Origin: JANXMY01 sp964251675
Lineage (GTDB): Bacteria > Armatimonadota > Armatimonadia > Armatimonadales > Capsulimonadaceae
Reading direction: 5' to 3'
DNA: 64,000 nt
Assembly (NCBI GenBank): GCA_964251675.1
Contig: CAXUKS010000005.1
Location: 89,692-153,691 of the forward strand
The translations under genes and the position numbers were made by a program. How positions within the stretch are numbered: position 1 is the first letter of the stretch; every line of letters starts with the position of its first letter. Shown one piece after another: positions 1-8,455 of this stretch. The notes under the pieces are model-generated. The model made no database searches, was not told the DNA's origin, and saw only the letters and a list, made by a program, of their open reading frames with translations.

Positions 1-87
1 TCTATGAAAATCTTGGCTGTTGTACTAGATTAGTTTTGGACTAGGGCATACGGCTACAGGCACATTTGGCAGGGAGGGAAAAAGTCT

Positions 88-411
88 ATGCGGCGCAAGG
101 TATTAGCAGGGATAAGGTCTTTTCTGGGGGCACTGATGTACAGCCGCTGGCCGCTTCTTCTCTGGCTGTCGCTCGGCTGCTTCGCCTTTGGCATCACGGA
201 CGGCTGGCTCTCCTATTCCGCACACTTGCAAAACATTCCCTTAAATGGCGTAGTGGTATTCCCAACACACGCCAATTATGCCCGTCATATCGCTCCCACT
301 TCCGAATATCTTTCTACGCTGATCCTTTACAGTAGCTTGTGGCTTGCAGGAGGCATCGCTTCTCTGCTCATTTGGCGATTGTTAAATCGCCCCGCGCCGG
401 TCCCGCATTAA
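88..411 (+). CDS. Small two-helix membrane protein, unknown function
   Basis: A 107-residue protein with two hydrophobic segments (about residues 21-38 and 80-98) separated by a polar loop of about 40 residues, so probably an inner-membrane protein with both ends on the same side. An AGGGAGGG-type ribosome-binding site lies just upstream of the ATG. I recognise no family. It precedes a Uma2 gene by about 50 bp but does not obviously share a function with it. Confidence 0.6.
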   Translation: MRRKVLAGIRSFLGALMYSRWPLLLWLSLGCFAFGITDGWLSYSAHLQNIPLNGVVVFPTHANYARHIAPTSEYLSTLILYSSLWLAGGIASLLIWRLLNRPAPVPH

Positions 412-460
412 AACCAGTCATGCTCTAAATCTGGTATCCTAAAACATGGAGGAAGTCCCT

Positions 461-1072
461 ATGACAACTGTGCTGGACAGGCCAAAAGCCGCGCCTAAAA
501 CTTTGCCGGTCGCTGTGATTGAAAACGCCGAAGAGCCGCGCAAGCGGTGGACGCGGGCGGAGTACCGGAAGCTAGAAGAAAGCGGCTTTCTGGGCGACGG
601 CAAATATGAGCTGGTGTTGGGGGAGATTTGGAAAAAAATGGGACAGGGACGTTTGCATATTATTGTTGTGATGCGTGTCATGGAAGCTTTGGTGACGGTG
701 TTCGGCTTCAAGCGCATCCAGTCCCAGTCCTCGCTGCCGGTGGGGGACGCCGAGCCGGAACCGGATGCCGCCGTACTCACCCTGCCTATTGACCAATATA
801 TAGAGCAGGAGCCGACCGAGGCCGACACAACGCTGGTGGTGGAAGTTTCCAACTCCACGTTGGCGTTTGACCTTTCCAACAAAGTGATCCAATACGGCAG
901 TGTCGGCATTCCCGAATACTGGGTGGTAGATATTCCGAACCGCCTGCTGCACGTCTTCCGGCAGCCGAACGCAACTGGCTATGCTGAGGAAATTGTGCTG
1001 ACAGTAGCAGACGAAGTGCGGCCCCTTGCCGCCCCAGACAACGCCGTTCGTGTCGCGGATTTGCTTCCTTAG
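461..1072 (+). CDS. Uma2 family (PD-(D/E)XK-like) endonuclease-fold protein
   Basis: A 203-residue protein with the Uma2/DUF820 pattern: an N-terminal WTRAEYRKLEESGFL segment, then GKYELVLGEI, then EPDAAV, then VVEVSNSTLAFDLSNK and EYWVVD near the C-terminus. The family has a restriction-endonuclease-like fold; its cellular role is unknown and it is often multicopy. The ATG at 461 is preferred because GGAGGA lies about 7 nt upstream; an in-frame ATG at 446 adds five residues. A TATCCT -10-like element at 435-440 would place the transcript start near 446. A second Uma2 gene lies at 22443-23039. Confidence 0.85.
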   Translation: MTTVLDRPKAAPKTLPVAVIENAEEPRKRWTRAEYRKLEESGFLGDGKYELVLGEIWKKMGQGRLHIIVVMRVMEALVTVFGFKRIQSQSSLPVGDAEPEPDAAVLTLPIDQYIEQEPTEADTTLVVEVSNSTLAFDLSNKVIQYGSVGIPEYWVVDIPNRLLHVFRQPNATGYAEEIVLTVADEVRPLAAPDNAVRVADLLP

Positions 1073-1080
1073 CCGGAGAA

Positions 1081-1216
1081 CCTCACCCCAGCCCTCTCCT
1101 TCAGCAAGGAGAGGGAGCTGGATTTCAGAGAGGAAAAGAAGGGCAGGGGCAAGCCCTGCCCCTACAAGTTCGTTTTTGGTCTCACTCTGGTTCCCCTATT
1201 ATTGAGGACTAGGGGG
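1081..1216. repeat. Interspersed palindromic element, copy 1 (family A)
   Basis: Starts 8 bp after the Uma2 stop. It holds a left hairpin (CCCTCTCCTTCAGCAAGGAGAGGG), a central hairpin of the GGGCAGGGGCAAGCCCTGCCCC type followed by TAC, and a right end related to GGTTCCCCCATTATTGGGGGCTAGGGGG. The two ends belong to different subtypes, so this copy is mosaic. The rest of the 229-bp gap to dps holds only the dps terminator. Confidence 0.75.
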
Positions 1217-1254
1217 CCAACCGGGGGCTTTCTATGCAGTTTCTAAGACGTCAA

Positions 1255-1288
1255 AAAGGCCGGGGAAGCATTTGCTTCCCCGGCCTTT
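1255..1288 (-). terminator. Rho-independent terminator of dps
   Basis: A perfect 15-bp stem (AAAGGCCGGGGAAGC with GCTTCCCCGGCCTTT) and a 4-nt loop lie 13 bp past the dps stop codon. Read on the minus strand the stem is followed by a T tract, as in an intrinsic terminator. Confidence 0.85.
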
Positions 1289-1301
1289 GCTGCTGCCGGG
1301 C

Positions 1302-1910
1302 TTACTTGGCGGCTGTGATGGCGTTGTCTTCCTGCAAAATCTCGAACAGGAACCAGACGCGGCGCTCGGTGAGGTCTAAAATCTCTTCCAGCATATTCGC
1401 GGTGGCGAGGTCTTTGTTCTCTTCGGCGGTCTCCGAGGCGGCGCGAAGCTGCTGGGCGATGTGGCGGTTGTCCTGGGCCAGCCGGGTCACCATGTCCTGC
1501 GGGGTCACGAACTCGTCGTTGTCGTCCTGAATGGTCTGCAGTTTGCTGACGTGAGTGATGGACCGGATGGACGTGCCGCCGATCTTGCGAAGGCGCTCCA
1601 CCATGGGGTCAATGCTCTCCAAAATCTGGGTGGCCTGCTTGTCAAACAGCAGGTGCAGGTCACGGAAGCGCGGGCCGGACAGATGCCAGTGGAAATTCTT
1701 GGTCTTGGTGTAGAGCGCGAACGCATCCGCGATCAGCGGGTTCAGTGCATTGGTGACGGCTTCGGCCTGCGCGGCGGTCAGGTCGGTGGGCGTGGAAAGC
1801 TGCGGCGGCGCAGGGTAGGTCTTCGGGAAGCCTTCCGAGTTGCTTTGCGCGGGCGTGCCGTCAATTTGAGCCGAATAGTCAGTGGATTTATTGGAGATAT
1901 GGACTGCCAT
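1302..1910 (-). CDS. dps: Dps-family ferritin-like DNA-protection protein
   Basis: A 202-residue Dps/ferritin-like protein. The core starts near residue 45 (TAAQAEAVTNALNPLIADAF) with the characteristic KTKNFHWHLSGPRFRDLHLLFD helix carrying ferroxidase residues, followed by DPMVERLRKIGG. Such proteins form dodecamers that oxidise Fe(II) with peroxide and protect DNA under stress. The N-terminus is about 40 residues longer than minimal Dps and is Pro/Ser-rich, possibly a DNA-binding tail. It is monocistronic with its own terminator. Confidence 0.93.
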   Translation of the reverse strand: MAVHISNKSTDYSAQIDGTPAQSNSEGFPKTYPAPPQLSTPTDLTAAQAEAVTNALNPLIADAFALYTKTKNFHWHLSGPRFRDLHLLFDKQATQILESIDPMVERLRKIGGTSIRSITHVSKLQTIQDDNDEFVTPQDMVTRLAQDNRHIAQQLRAASETAEENKDLATANMLEEILDLTERRVWFLFEILQEDNAITAAK

Positions 1911-1983
1911 AGTAGGGGGTCTCTTTCTGTTTCGGTGCGTTGGCTGTATTTACACAAAAACAGGGGACTGTTAAACACGGGCT

Positions 1984-2102
1984 AGAGGCCCCCTGCCCCA
2001 ATTCTTCAGAGGCCCCCTAGCCCCCAATAATGGGGGAACCCGAGTGAGAGCAGGAACCTTCTCCTAATTTCTGGCTCCCCAGAATTGGGGCGGGGGGGCG
2101 CG
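1984..2102. repeat. Interspersed palindromic element, copy 2 (family A)
   Basis: The left end matches GGCCCCCTAGCCCCCAATAATGGGGGAACC in content and the right end reads GGCTCCCCAGAATTGGGGCGGGGGG, so it joins two subtypes. Unlike most copies it is not next to a stop codon; it lies between the divergent dps and glgB genes. The remaining 2103-2423 region is noncoding as far as I can see; reading frames there run on from glgB and lack family features. Confidence 0.75.
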
Positions 2103-2423
2103 GCGGGGGCGTCGTGCCGGGGCGCAGGGAGACTTCCGGGCTTTTCGTTGAAATAAGAAAGTGGGCACTGGCCCCCAGGAGCCGTGGCAGTAAAGAACCC
2201 CGGCTGTGCGGCCTGCAGCCAAGTCTCCGAGGGTAAGGGGAAAAATGGGAAAGAGGAAAGAACGGGACATGGGCTTCTGTCTGTCTCTGTGTCCACGAAG
2301 GCGGACAGAGGGCGTCCGCGCCCCGCCGCCGAGGAATTTATTCCCACGGCCTCTTTGGTCCACGGCTTCCAACAACCCACTACAACGAGTGCTTCACAGC
2401 AATTATTCCTGCACCCCGGCGGG

Positions 2424-2429
2424 TACAAT
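2424..2429 (+). promoter_or_regulatory. -10 element (TACAAT) for leaderless glgB
   Basis: GGGTACAAT ends 6 nt before the glgB ATG at 2436. No ribosome-binding site fits between them, so transcription would start at or next to the ATG. The same GGGTACAAT-N6-ATG arrangement precedes the M3 peptidase gene. No convincing -35 was found. Confidence 0.6.
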
Positions 2430-2435
2430 GCGCTT

Positions 2436-4511
2436 ATGGACACCGCCCCTATATACACAGAAGATACGCCTGGACTGCTGACGCTGGACCCGTGGCTGAC
2501 CCCCTATGCCGAGGCCCTGCGGCACCGGCAAAGGCACTTCGAAGCGGTGCAGGCCGCCATTGATCAGGTCGGCGGGCTGGACGGTCCGATCAGCCGGGGG
2601 TATGAGTATTTTGGCCTGACACGCGGCGAGCAGAACGGACAGCCCGGCGTCTGGTACCGCGAATGGGCGCCCGGCGCACACGCGCTGGCCCTGACCGGGG
2701 ACTTCAATGACTGGAACCGCGAAAGCCACCCGCTGGGGCGGGACACGTTCGGCGTGTGGAGCCTCTTTCTGCCGAACCGCTATTATGCCGGGCGGCTCAC
2801 CCACGGCAGCCGCGTCAAAGTGTTTGTGCAGGCCGACGGCGGCGGGCGGGACCGCATCCCGGCCTATATCCGGCGCGTGGTGCAGGACCCGGTGACGCAG
2901 GATTTCGCCGGGCAGGTCTGGCTGCCGCCGACGCCCTATGCATTTCAGAACAACGCGCCGACCGAGAGCAGCGGCGGCCTGCGGATTTATGAGGCCCATG
3001 TCGGCATGGCGCGGGAGGAAGAGCGCGTCGGGACATTTGCGGAGTTCACCCAGGACATTCTCCCGCGCATCGCAAAACTTGGCTACAACGCCGTGCAGCT
3101 TATGGCCGTGGCCGAGCATCCCTACTACGGCTCGTTCGGCTACCATGTGTCCAGCTTTTATGCCGTGTCGTCGCGCTTTGGAACCCCCGAAGACTTGAAG
3201 CATCTGGTGGATACCGCCCACGGCCTGGGCCTGCGCGTCCTGCTGGATTTGGTTCACTCCCACGCTGTCAAGAATGTGCGCGAAGGGCTGAACCGCTTTG
3301 ACGGTACGGACTTCCAGTACTTCCACGGCGGGCCACGCGGCGAGCATCCGGCCTGGGACTCACTCGTGTTTGATTATTCCAAACATGAAGTGCAGCGGCT
3401 TTTGCTGTCTAATGTCCGCTTCTGGCTGGAAGAGTTCCAGTTTGACGGCCTGCGCTTTGACGGCGTCACCTCCATGCTCTACAAAGACCACGGCTATCAG
3501 CGCGAGTTTTCGAATTACGGCGACTATTTCGGCCCAAACATCGACGACGATGCGCTGGCCTATTTGCAGACGGCGAATACCCTGGCCCATGCCCTTCGGC
3601 CCGAGGCCGTCACGGTCGCCGAGGACGTGTCCGGGATGCCCGGCATCGCCCGCCCCGTCGCCGAAGGCGGCCTCGGCTTCGATTACCGCCTGGCAATGGG
3701 CGTCCCCGATTTCTGGACCGCGCTTGTCACCAAAATGCCCGATGAAAACTGGCCGCTGACCAAACTCTGGCATGAGCTGACTAACCGCCGCCCCGGCGAA
3801 GCCCGCGTCGGCTACGCCGAAAGCCATGACCAGTCGCTGGTCGGCGACAAAACGCTGGCGTTCCAGTTGATGGACGCCGCCATGTACCACAGCATGAGCA
3901 AAGACAGCAGCAATTTCGTGGTGGACCGGGGCATCGCGCTCCTGAAGCTCATCAAGCTGCTGACCTTCAGCCTCGCCGGGGAAGCGTGGCTGAACTTTCT
4001 CGGCAACGAGTTCGGTCACCCCGAATGGGTGGACTTCCCGCGTGAGGGCAACGGCCAGTCTTATGCCCATGCCCGCCGCCAGTGGTCGCTGGCCGATAAC
4101 CCCTCCCTGCGCTACCATGATTTGAATACGTTTGAGGCCGCCCTGATGGCCTTAGACAGCGATTTTGGCCTCCTCACCGACCCGCTGACCGAGCAGCTTG
4201 CCCTGCACGAAGACACCCGGCAGATCATCTACCGGCGCGGCCCGCTCGTGTTCGCCGTCAACCTGCACCCCACGGAATCGTACCCCGCCCTGCGCGTCCC
4301 CGTCCCCGACGCCGCCCCCGCCTACCGCGTGGTGCTGGACACCGACGCCCCCGAGTTCGGCGGCTGGGGCCGCACCGCCGAGGGGGCCGTCTACCCCATC
4401 CAGCCCATCCCCATGTACAGCCGCGCCCAGAGCCTCGAGCTGTACCTGCCCTCCCGCAGCGCCCAGGTGCTTGCACCGGTCGTGCGCCTGGGCGGCGAGG
4501 AGTACCGATGA
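2436..4511 (+). CDS. glgB: 1,4-alpha-glucan branching enzyme (GH13)
   Basis: A 691-residue protein. An N-terminal CBM48-like segment (YREWAPGAHALALTGDFNDW, about residues 75-95) precedes a GH13 barrel with the four conserved regions: DLVHSHAVKN, GLRFDGVTSML (nucleophile D342), TVAEDVSGMPG (acid E396) and YAESHDQ. It cuts alpha-1,4-glucan and rejoins it as alpha-1,6 branches in glycogen synthesis. Similarity to eukaryote-type branching enzymes is suggested by the GFRFDG/SHD motif set. The frame stays open 252 bp further upstream, but that part carries repeat sequence and the TACAAT element fixes the start at 2436. The stop overlaps the next gene by ATGA. Confidence 0.93.
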   Translation: MDTAPIYTEDTPGLLTLDPWLTPYAEALRHRQRHFEAVQAAIDQVGGLDGPISRGYEYFGLTRGEQNGQPGVWYREWAPGAHALALTGDFNDWNRESHPLGRDTFGVWSLFLPNRYYAGRLTHGSRVKVFVQADGGGRDRIPAYIRRVVQDPVTQDFAGQVWLPPTPYAFQNNAPTESSGGLRIYEAHVGMAREEERVGTFAEFTQDILPRIAKLGYNAVQLMAVAEHPYYGSFGYHVSSFYAVSSRFGTPEDLKHLVDTAHGLGLRVLLDLVHSHAVKNVREGLNRFDGTDFQYFHGGPRGEHPAWDSLVFDYSKHEVQRLLLSNVRFWLEEFQFDGLRFDGVTSMLYKDHGYQREFSNYGDYFGPNIDDDALAYLQTANTLAHALRPEAVTVAEDVSGMPGIARPVAEGGLGFDYRLAMGVPDFWTALVTKMPDENWPLTKLWHELTNRRPGEARVGYAESHDQSLVGDKTLAFQLMDAAMYHSMSKDSSNFVVDRGIALLKLIKLLTFSLAGEAWLNFLGNEFGHPEWVDFPREGNGQSYAHARRQWSLADNPSLRYHDLNTFEAALMALDSDFGLLTDPLTEQLALHEDTRQIIYRRGPLVFAVNLHPTESYPALRVPVPDAAPAYRVVLDTDAPEFGGWGRTAEGAVYPIQPIPMYSRAQSLELYLPSRSAQVLAPVVRLGGEEYR

Positions 4512-4840
4512 AAATGCTATTCGTTTTGCTGCTGCTGATTGCGGCGGCGGCCCTGGAAGCAGGCGGGGACGCCTTGATTCGGGGGGGCCTGATGGGTTCC
4601 AGCTCACGCCGCTTTCTGCTCCTGGCTTTGGGCGGGCTGGTTCTCTTTGCCTATGGCTGCCTGGTCAACCTGCCGCGCTGGGATTTTGGGCGGCTGATGG
4701 GCGTCTATGTTGCGGCTTTTTTCGCTGTCGCTCAGATCATCAACTGGCTTGCCTTCGGCCAGAAGCCTGGCCCGGCGATTTTGGTCGGCGGCGGGTTCAT
4801 CTTTGTTGGCGGCGGCATCCTCACATTCTGGCGGTCCTGA
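4508..4840 (+). CDS. Small four-helix membrane protein, SMR/DMT-like
   Basis: A 110-residue protein with four hydrophobic segments, the size and layout of small multidrug-resistance or EamA-half transporters (EAGGDALIRGGL in helix 1, NLPRWDFGRLMGVYVAAFFAV in the middle). It overlaps the glgB stop by ATGA and so is translationally coupled to it. Whether it transports anything is unknown; conserved SMR catalytic Glu placement (E in LEAGGD) is suggestive only. Confidence 0.65.
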   Translation: MKMLFVLLLLIAAAALEAGGDALIRGGLMGSSSRRFLLLALGGLVLFAYGCLVNLPRWDFGRLMGVYVAAFFAVAQIINWLAFGQKPGPAILVGGGFIFVGGGILTFWRS

Positions 4841-4866
4841 CCACTTTGGACAAGACCAAGCGCACA

Positions 4867-4895
4867 AGGAGAGCGGGCAAGCCCTGCGCTCTCCT
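4867..4895. repeat. Hairpin related to the family A core
   Basis: AGGAGAGCG and CGCTCTCCT enclose GGCAAGCCCTG, resembling the central GGGCAAGCCC hairpin of the family A elements. It lies 26 bp after the stop of the small membrane protein and may act as a terminator. Confidence 0.5.
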
Positions 4896-4972
4896 CAGTG
4901 CAACTTTTTCCGCGCTCCCGTGTCTACACTTATATCCAATATATCCAAGTTTAGGACACAGGAGAACACACC

Positions 4973-5296
4973 ATGATTGTCGTCACCACGCCCGATATTG
5001 CCGGGGTGCGAATTGAAAGGACGCTGGGGCAGGCGTTCGGCGTCGTTGTCCGCAGCCGGGGCATCGGCGGCAACCTGATGGCGGGGCTGCGCTCCATTGT
5101 CGGGGGCGAGATTACCGAATACACCGAAATGCTGGAAGAAGCCCGGCGGCACGCCCTGGACCGGATGGTGCAGAATGCCACCGTCATGGGCGCAAACGCC
5201 GTCGTCGCCATGCGCTTTGATTCGTCGGAAATCGGCGACACCATGAGCGAGATTGTCGCCTACGGCACGGCGGTGGTGACCGTCCCGGAGCGGTAG
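4973..5296 (+). CDS. YbjQ/UPF0145 family protein
   Basis: A 107-residue protein matching the YbjQ family over its whole length: a VVTTPDIAGVRIERTLG start, VVVRSRGIGGNLMAGLRSIVGGEI centre and GANAVVAMRFDSSEIG near the end. The family forms pentameric rings and is annotated as putative heavy-metal-binding; the function is not established. An AGGAG ribosome-binding site precedes the ATG. It is followed 8 bp later by a small membrane protein gene. Confidence 0.9.
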   Translation: MIVVTTPDIAGVRIERTLGQAFGVVVRSRGIGGNLMAGLRSIVGGEITEYTEMLEEARRHALDRMVQNATVMGANAVVAMRFDSSEIGDTMSEIVAYGTAVVTVPER

Positions 5297-5304
5297 GAGG
5301 CCCC

Positions 5305-5589
5305 ATGCTTCGCCTGACACTACTTGCCCTCGGCGGCCTGCTGCTGCTCGCCGCCCTGATTTTAGTCAGCCACGCGCCCCTGCTCGGCATTGCGCTGTAC
5401 ATGGGCTTCTACGGCCTGCTCCTGGTCGGCGGAATCTTGTTTGAGCAAAATGCCTACCGGCCCCGCATTCACCACACCCGCCCCGGCTGGCAGCCGACCG
5501 GGGAGCGGTTTGTGGACCCCACGACGAACACGCTCACCGAGGTCTGGTTCAACCCGGACACCGGCGAGCGCGACTACCGGCCCGTTTGA
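5305..5589 (+). CDS. Small membrane protein with a C-terminal soluble tail
   Basis: A 94-residue protein: two hydrophobic helices (about residues 3-23 and 25-46) then a cytoplasmic-type tail with GWQPTGERFVDPTTNTLTEVW, a pattern seen in short bacterial membrane proteins that travel with YbjQ-like genes. TAGGAGG lies immediately upstream. Probably co-transcribed with the preceding gene. Function unknown. Confidence 0.7.
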   Translation: MLRLTLLALGGLLLLAALILVSHAPLLGIALYMGFYGLLLVGGILFEQNAYRPRIHHTRPGWQPTGERFVDPTTNTLTEVWFNPDTGERDYRPV

Positions 5590-5615
5590 TTACGGAGGGT
5601 GCGGACGGGTACAAT
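5586..5615 (+). promoter_or_regulatory. Promoter of leaderless M3 peptidase gene
   Basis: TTGATT (5586-5591), an 18-bp spacer and TACAAT (5610-5615) end 6 nt before the ATG at 5622. There is no ribosome-binding site in the interval. Confidence 0.6.
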
Positions 5616-5621
5616 GGGCTT

Positions 5622-7325
5622 ATGAGCAACACAGCAAACTATGACGGCCTGTATGACGAAATCAACCCCGCCGACTGGGACACAGTCGCGCCGCACTTTG
5701 CTGCCCTCGGCAGCGAAGAGCTGACCGCAGGCGGCGTCGATGACTGGCTGCTGCGGTGGAGCGAGCTGGAAAAAAATCTGGGCGAGGCGGGCGCGAAGGC
5801 GTCGCGGGCCAAGTCCGAAAACACGCAGGATGCCGATGCCGAAAAGAACTACCTGCATTTCGTGCAGGACATCGCGCCCAAATGGAGCGTTGCCGCACAG
5901 GGATTGAAGACAAAGCTGCTGGCCGTGCCGGGCTATGAGCCGCTGCCCGAACACCACCAGTTTCTGCGCCGCCTTCGCAACGACGCCGACCTGTTCAGGG
6001 CCGACAACGTGCCGATTCAGGCCCAGATTCAAACGTTCGCCAACGACTACGACAAGCGCACCGGCTCACTGACGGTGACCATCAGCGGCCAGGAGCAGAC
6101 GCTTCCGCAGGCCGAGCAGGCGCTTCTGGATAACGACCGGGCCGTGCGCGAAACCGCGTGGCGAGCCGTCCAAAGCCGCTGGCTGGACGAGCGCGGCGCT
6201 TTGGACGAACTCTACTTGCAGATGCTTCCCCTCCGGCGTGAGCTGGCGAAAAATGCCGGGCTGCCTGACTACCGCGCCTATATGTGGCGGGCGATGCGCC
6301 GCTTTGATTACACCCCCGCCGACGCCCTGGCCTTCGGCGATGCCATTGAAGCCGAGTTTGTGCCGCTGGCCCAGTCCCTTCTCAAATCTCGCCAGGACAG
6401 CCTCGGCGTAGACACGCTGCGCCCGTGGGATTTAGCCGTGGACCCCGCAGGCCGGACGCCCCTGCGGCCCTTCGCCGATGTCGCCGAACTTGAAGACACG
6501 ACGAGCCGCATTTTCGCCGCCGTGGACCCGGAACTCGGCACGGAGTTTGAGAAGCTGCGCGGCGGCTTTCTGGATTTGGGTTCGCGCCGGGGCAAAGCGC
6601 CCGGCGGCCACTGCTCGTTCTTCCCCAAGACCGGCCTGCCCTATATCTTCATGAACGCGGTCGGAACCGAAGGCGATGTCCGCACCCTGCTCCATGAAGG
6701 CGGCCATGCCTTCCACGGCCTGGCATCCAGCGCCGCCCAGCCGCTCCTGTGGAACCGGGGCGCTCCAATGGAGTTCAATGAAGTGGCCTCGATGGCGATG
6801 GAGCTGCTGGCCCTGCCCTACTTCGGCAAAGACCAGGGCGGGTTTTATTCCCCCGAGGACGCCGCCCGCGCCCGGCAGGAGCAATTAGAGCGCATTGTGC
6901 TATTTTTGCCCTACATGGCCGTGGTGGACGGCTTCCAGCACTGGGTTTATGCCGAGGCCCCCGAGAACGTCACGGCTGCCGACATGGACGCCCAATGGGA
7001 CCGCCTCTGGACCCGCTTCATGGGCGGCACGGACTGGTCCGGCCTCGATGCCGAGCGCGTGACGGGCTGGCATCGCAAGCTGCACATCTTCACCGTGCCG
7101 TTCTACTACGTCGAATACGGCCTCGCCCAGCTCGGAGCGTTGCAAGTCTGGCGCAACGCTCTCACCGATCAGGCCGATGCCGTGCGCCGCTACCGCTCCG
7201 CGCTGGCCCTCGGCAACACCCGCCCCCTGCCCGACCTCTACGCCGCCGCCGGAGCGCGTCTCGCCTTCGACCGCAACACGTTAGGCGAGCTGGCCCAGCT
7301 TGTGAAATCGCAGATGAAAGCATAG
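5622..7325 (+). CDS. M3 family oligoendopeptidase (PepF-like)
   Basis: A 567-residue thimet-type zinc metallopeptidase. The catalytic motif LLHEGGHAFH places HExxH at residues 358-362, and the third zinc ligand lies in MEFNEVASM at E387. A long helical N-terminal half (residues 1-330) forms the oligopeptidase channel cap. It should degrade short peptides in the cytoplasm; no signal peptide is seen. Length fits the PepF/M3B group (about 550-600). The start follows a leaderless-type promoter; an in-frame codon 36 bp upstream is less likely. A family A repeat begins 9 bp after the stop. Confidence 0.92.
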   Translation: MSNTANYDGLYDEINPADWDTVAPHFAALGSEELTAGGVDDWLLRWSELEKNLGEAGAKASRAKSENTQDADAEKNYLHFVQDIAPKWSVAAQGLKTKLLAVPGYEPLPEHHQFLRRLRNDADLFRADNVPIQAQIQTFANDYDKRTGSLTVTISGQEQTLPQAEQALLDNDRAVRETAWRAVQSRWLDERGALDELYLQMLPLRRELAKNAGLPDYRAYMWRAMRRFDYTPADALAFGDAIEAEFVPLAQSLLKSRQDSLGVDTLRPWDLAVDPAGRTPLRPFADVAELEDTTSRIFAAVDPELGTEFEKLRGGFLDLGSRRGKAPGGHCSFFPKTGLPYIFMNAVGTEGDVRTLLHEGGHAFHGLASSAAQPLLWNRGAPMEFNEVASMAMELLALPYFGKDQGGFYSPEDAARARQEQLERIVLFLPYMAVVDGFQHWVYAEAPENVTAADMDAQWDRLWTRFMGGTDWSGLDAERVTGWHRKLHIFTVPFYYVEYGLAQLGALQVWRNALTDQADAVRRYRSALALGNTRPLPDLYAAAGARLAFDRNTLGELAQLVKSQMKA

Positions 7326-7334
7326 CGAGAGCAG

Positions 7335-7481
7335 GACCCCTTAGCCCCCAATAATGGGGGAACCCGAGTGGGGCAGGGCTTGCCCCTGCCCTCCTATCCG
7401 ATCCGGTCTGTATCTGACTCCCCCATTGTTGGGGCGGGGGGCTTCTTCTCCGGTTCCCCCATTATTGGGGGCTAGGGGGTC
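7335..7481. repeat. Interspersed palindromic element, copy 3 (family A)
   Basis: Inverted arms 7335-7364 and 7452-7481 are 30 bp with one mismatch; each contains its own CCCCCAATAATGGGGG palindrome. The interior holds GGGCAGGGCTTGCCCCTGCCC and an extra CCCCCATTGTTGGGG hairpin. It starts 9 bp after the M3 peptidase stop. Confidence 0.85.
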
Positions 7482-7517
7482 TTGTATTCTTTTGGTACTC
7501 CGAAAGGATAAACCACC

Positions 7518-8195
7518 ATCGCCGCCGCACTCATAACACAGCCCGCGCCCAGTCGCGCCGCCGACATTCAGACCGCTCTGCGGCTGACGTATCTCACGCT
7601 GGCGTAGATGACCATCGAAGGCGGCGCGGCTCTCTGGCTGGGGCGGGCGTCGCACAGCCTGCTGCTGGAAAGCTTTGGGCTGGACAGCGTGGTAGAGCTG
7701 GGCAGCGCGGGCGTTCTGCTCTGGCGGCTGCGCGTCGAAGCCGGAGGCCGGGCGGACGCCGCCCGCGTGGACCGGGCCGAGGGGCGGGCGGCAATGGTCG
7801 CGGGATACCTGCTGTACGGGCTGGCGGCGTGGGTGGTTTGGAACTCTCTTTCGGCGCTTTTCGTTATACAAAGAGAAACCAACACGCACGAAAGCGTGTG
7901 GGGGATTGCGCTTGGGCTGGTCGCCAAGATCGGGATGCCGATTTTGGCCGGGTACAAATTGAAGGTGGCGGCCCGTCTGGGGTCCAAAGCCTTGCGGGCG
8001 GATGCGATGGAAGCGGTCACCTGCGGCTATCTCAGCGTGGTGCTGATGGTGGGGCTGGCAGTGACACGGCTGTTTCCCGGCCTGTGGTGGCTGGACAGCG
8101 TGGCGGCGCTGGCCCTGGTTCCGTTTTTAATCAAAGAAGGCCGCGAGGCGGTCACAGGCGAGTGCGCGTGCGGCGCCGAGGAAAGCAAAAAATGA
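7518..8195 (+). pseudogene. Cation-efflux (CDF)-like transporter gene with ATC start and internal TAG
   Basis: From ATG 7608 the product is 195 residues with about five hydrophobic helices and CDF-like segments: LDSVVELGSAGVLLWRLR, LRADAMEAVTCGYLSV and LWWLDSVAALALVPFLIKEG. The same frame continues upstream as family-like sequence (ALRLTYLTLA) broken by TAG at 7605-7607 where relatives have Trp. The upstream part begins at ATC 7518, preceded by AAAGGA (7503-7508), where an ATG would be expected. Either the gene is decayed, translation restarts at 7608, or the bases are sequencing errors. Divalent metal export is the likely ancestral role. Confidence 0.65.
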
Positions 8196-8455
8196 CAGTG
8201 GACTGGCAGCAAATTGTGATGGCGCTGATTGTGCTGGCGGCGGCGGCCTCGGTAGGGCGGCGGCTGTGGGCGCAGATCGCAGGCTTCCGCAAGTCAAGTG
8301 ACGCGGGCGGAGCCTGCGCGGGCTGCCCGAGCGCGGCCCTGTCCGGCAGCACGTCAGACAGGAACAGCGCAAAAAATGCAAAAACGAACTCCGCCCCGGC
8401 TCTAGTGCAAATCCAGACCCGCCCGCCCCTGCACCTGCGGAGGCCAACCGAGTGA
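8192..8455 (+). CDS. Small Cys-containing membrane protein, FeoB-associated-like
   Basis: An 87-residue protein: WQQIVMALIVLAAAASVGRRL forms one membrane helix and is followed by a short loop with CAGC, the layout of FeoB-associated Cys-rich membrane proteins. The C-terminal 40 residues are polar and low in complexity. It overlaps the preceding gene by ATGA and the next by GTGA, so the three are translationally coupled. A metal-handling role is inferred from context. Confidence 0.6.
   Translation: MTVDWQQIVMALIVLAAAASVGRRLWAQIAGFRKSSDAGGACAGCPSAALSGSTSDRNSAKNAKTNSAPALVQIQTRPPLHLRRPTE

Noticed and set aside
2184..2435. 84-codon upstream extension of the glgB frame
   Set aside because: It includes noncoding sequence beside a repeat, has no GlgB similarity, and a TACAAT element 6 nt before ATG 2436 fixes the start.
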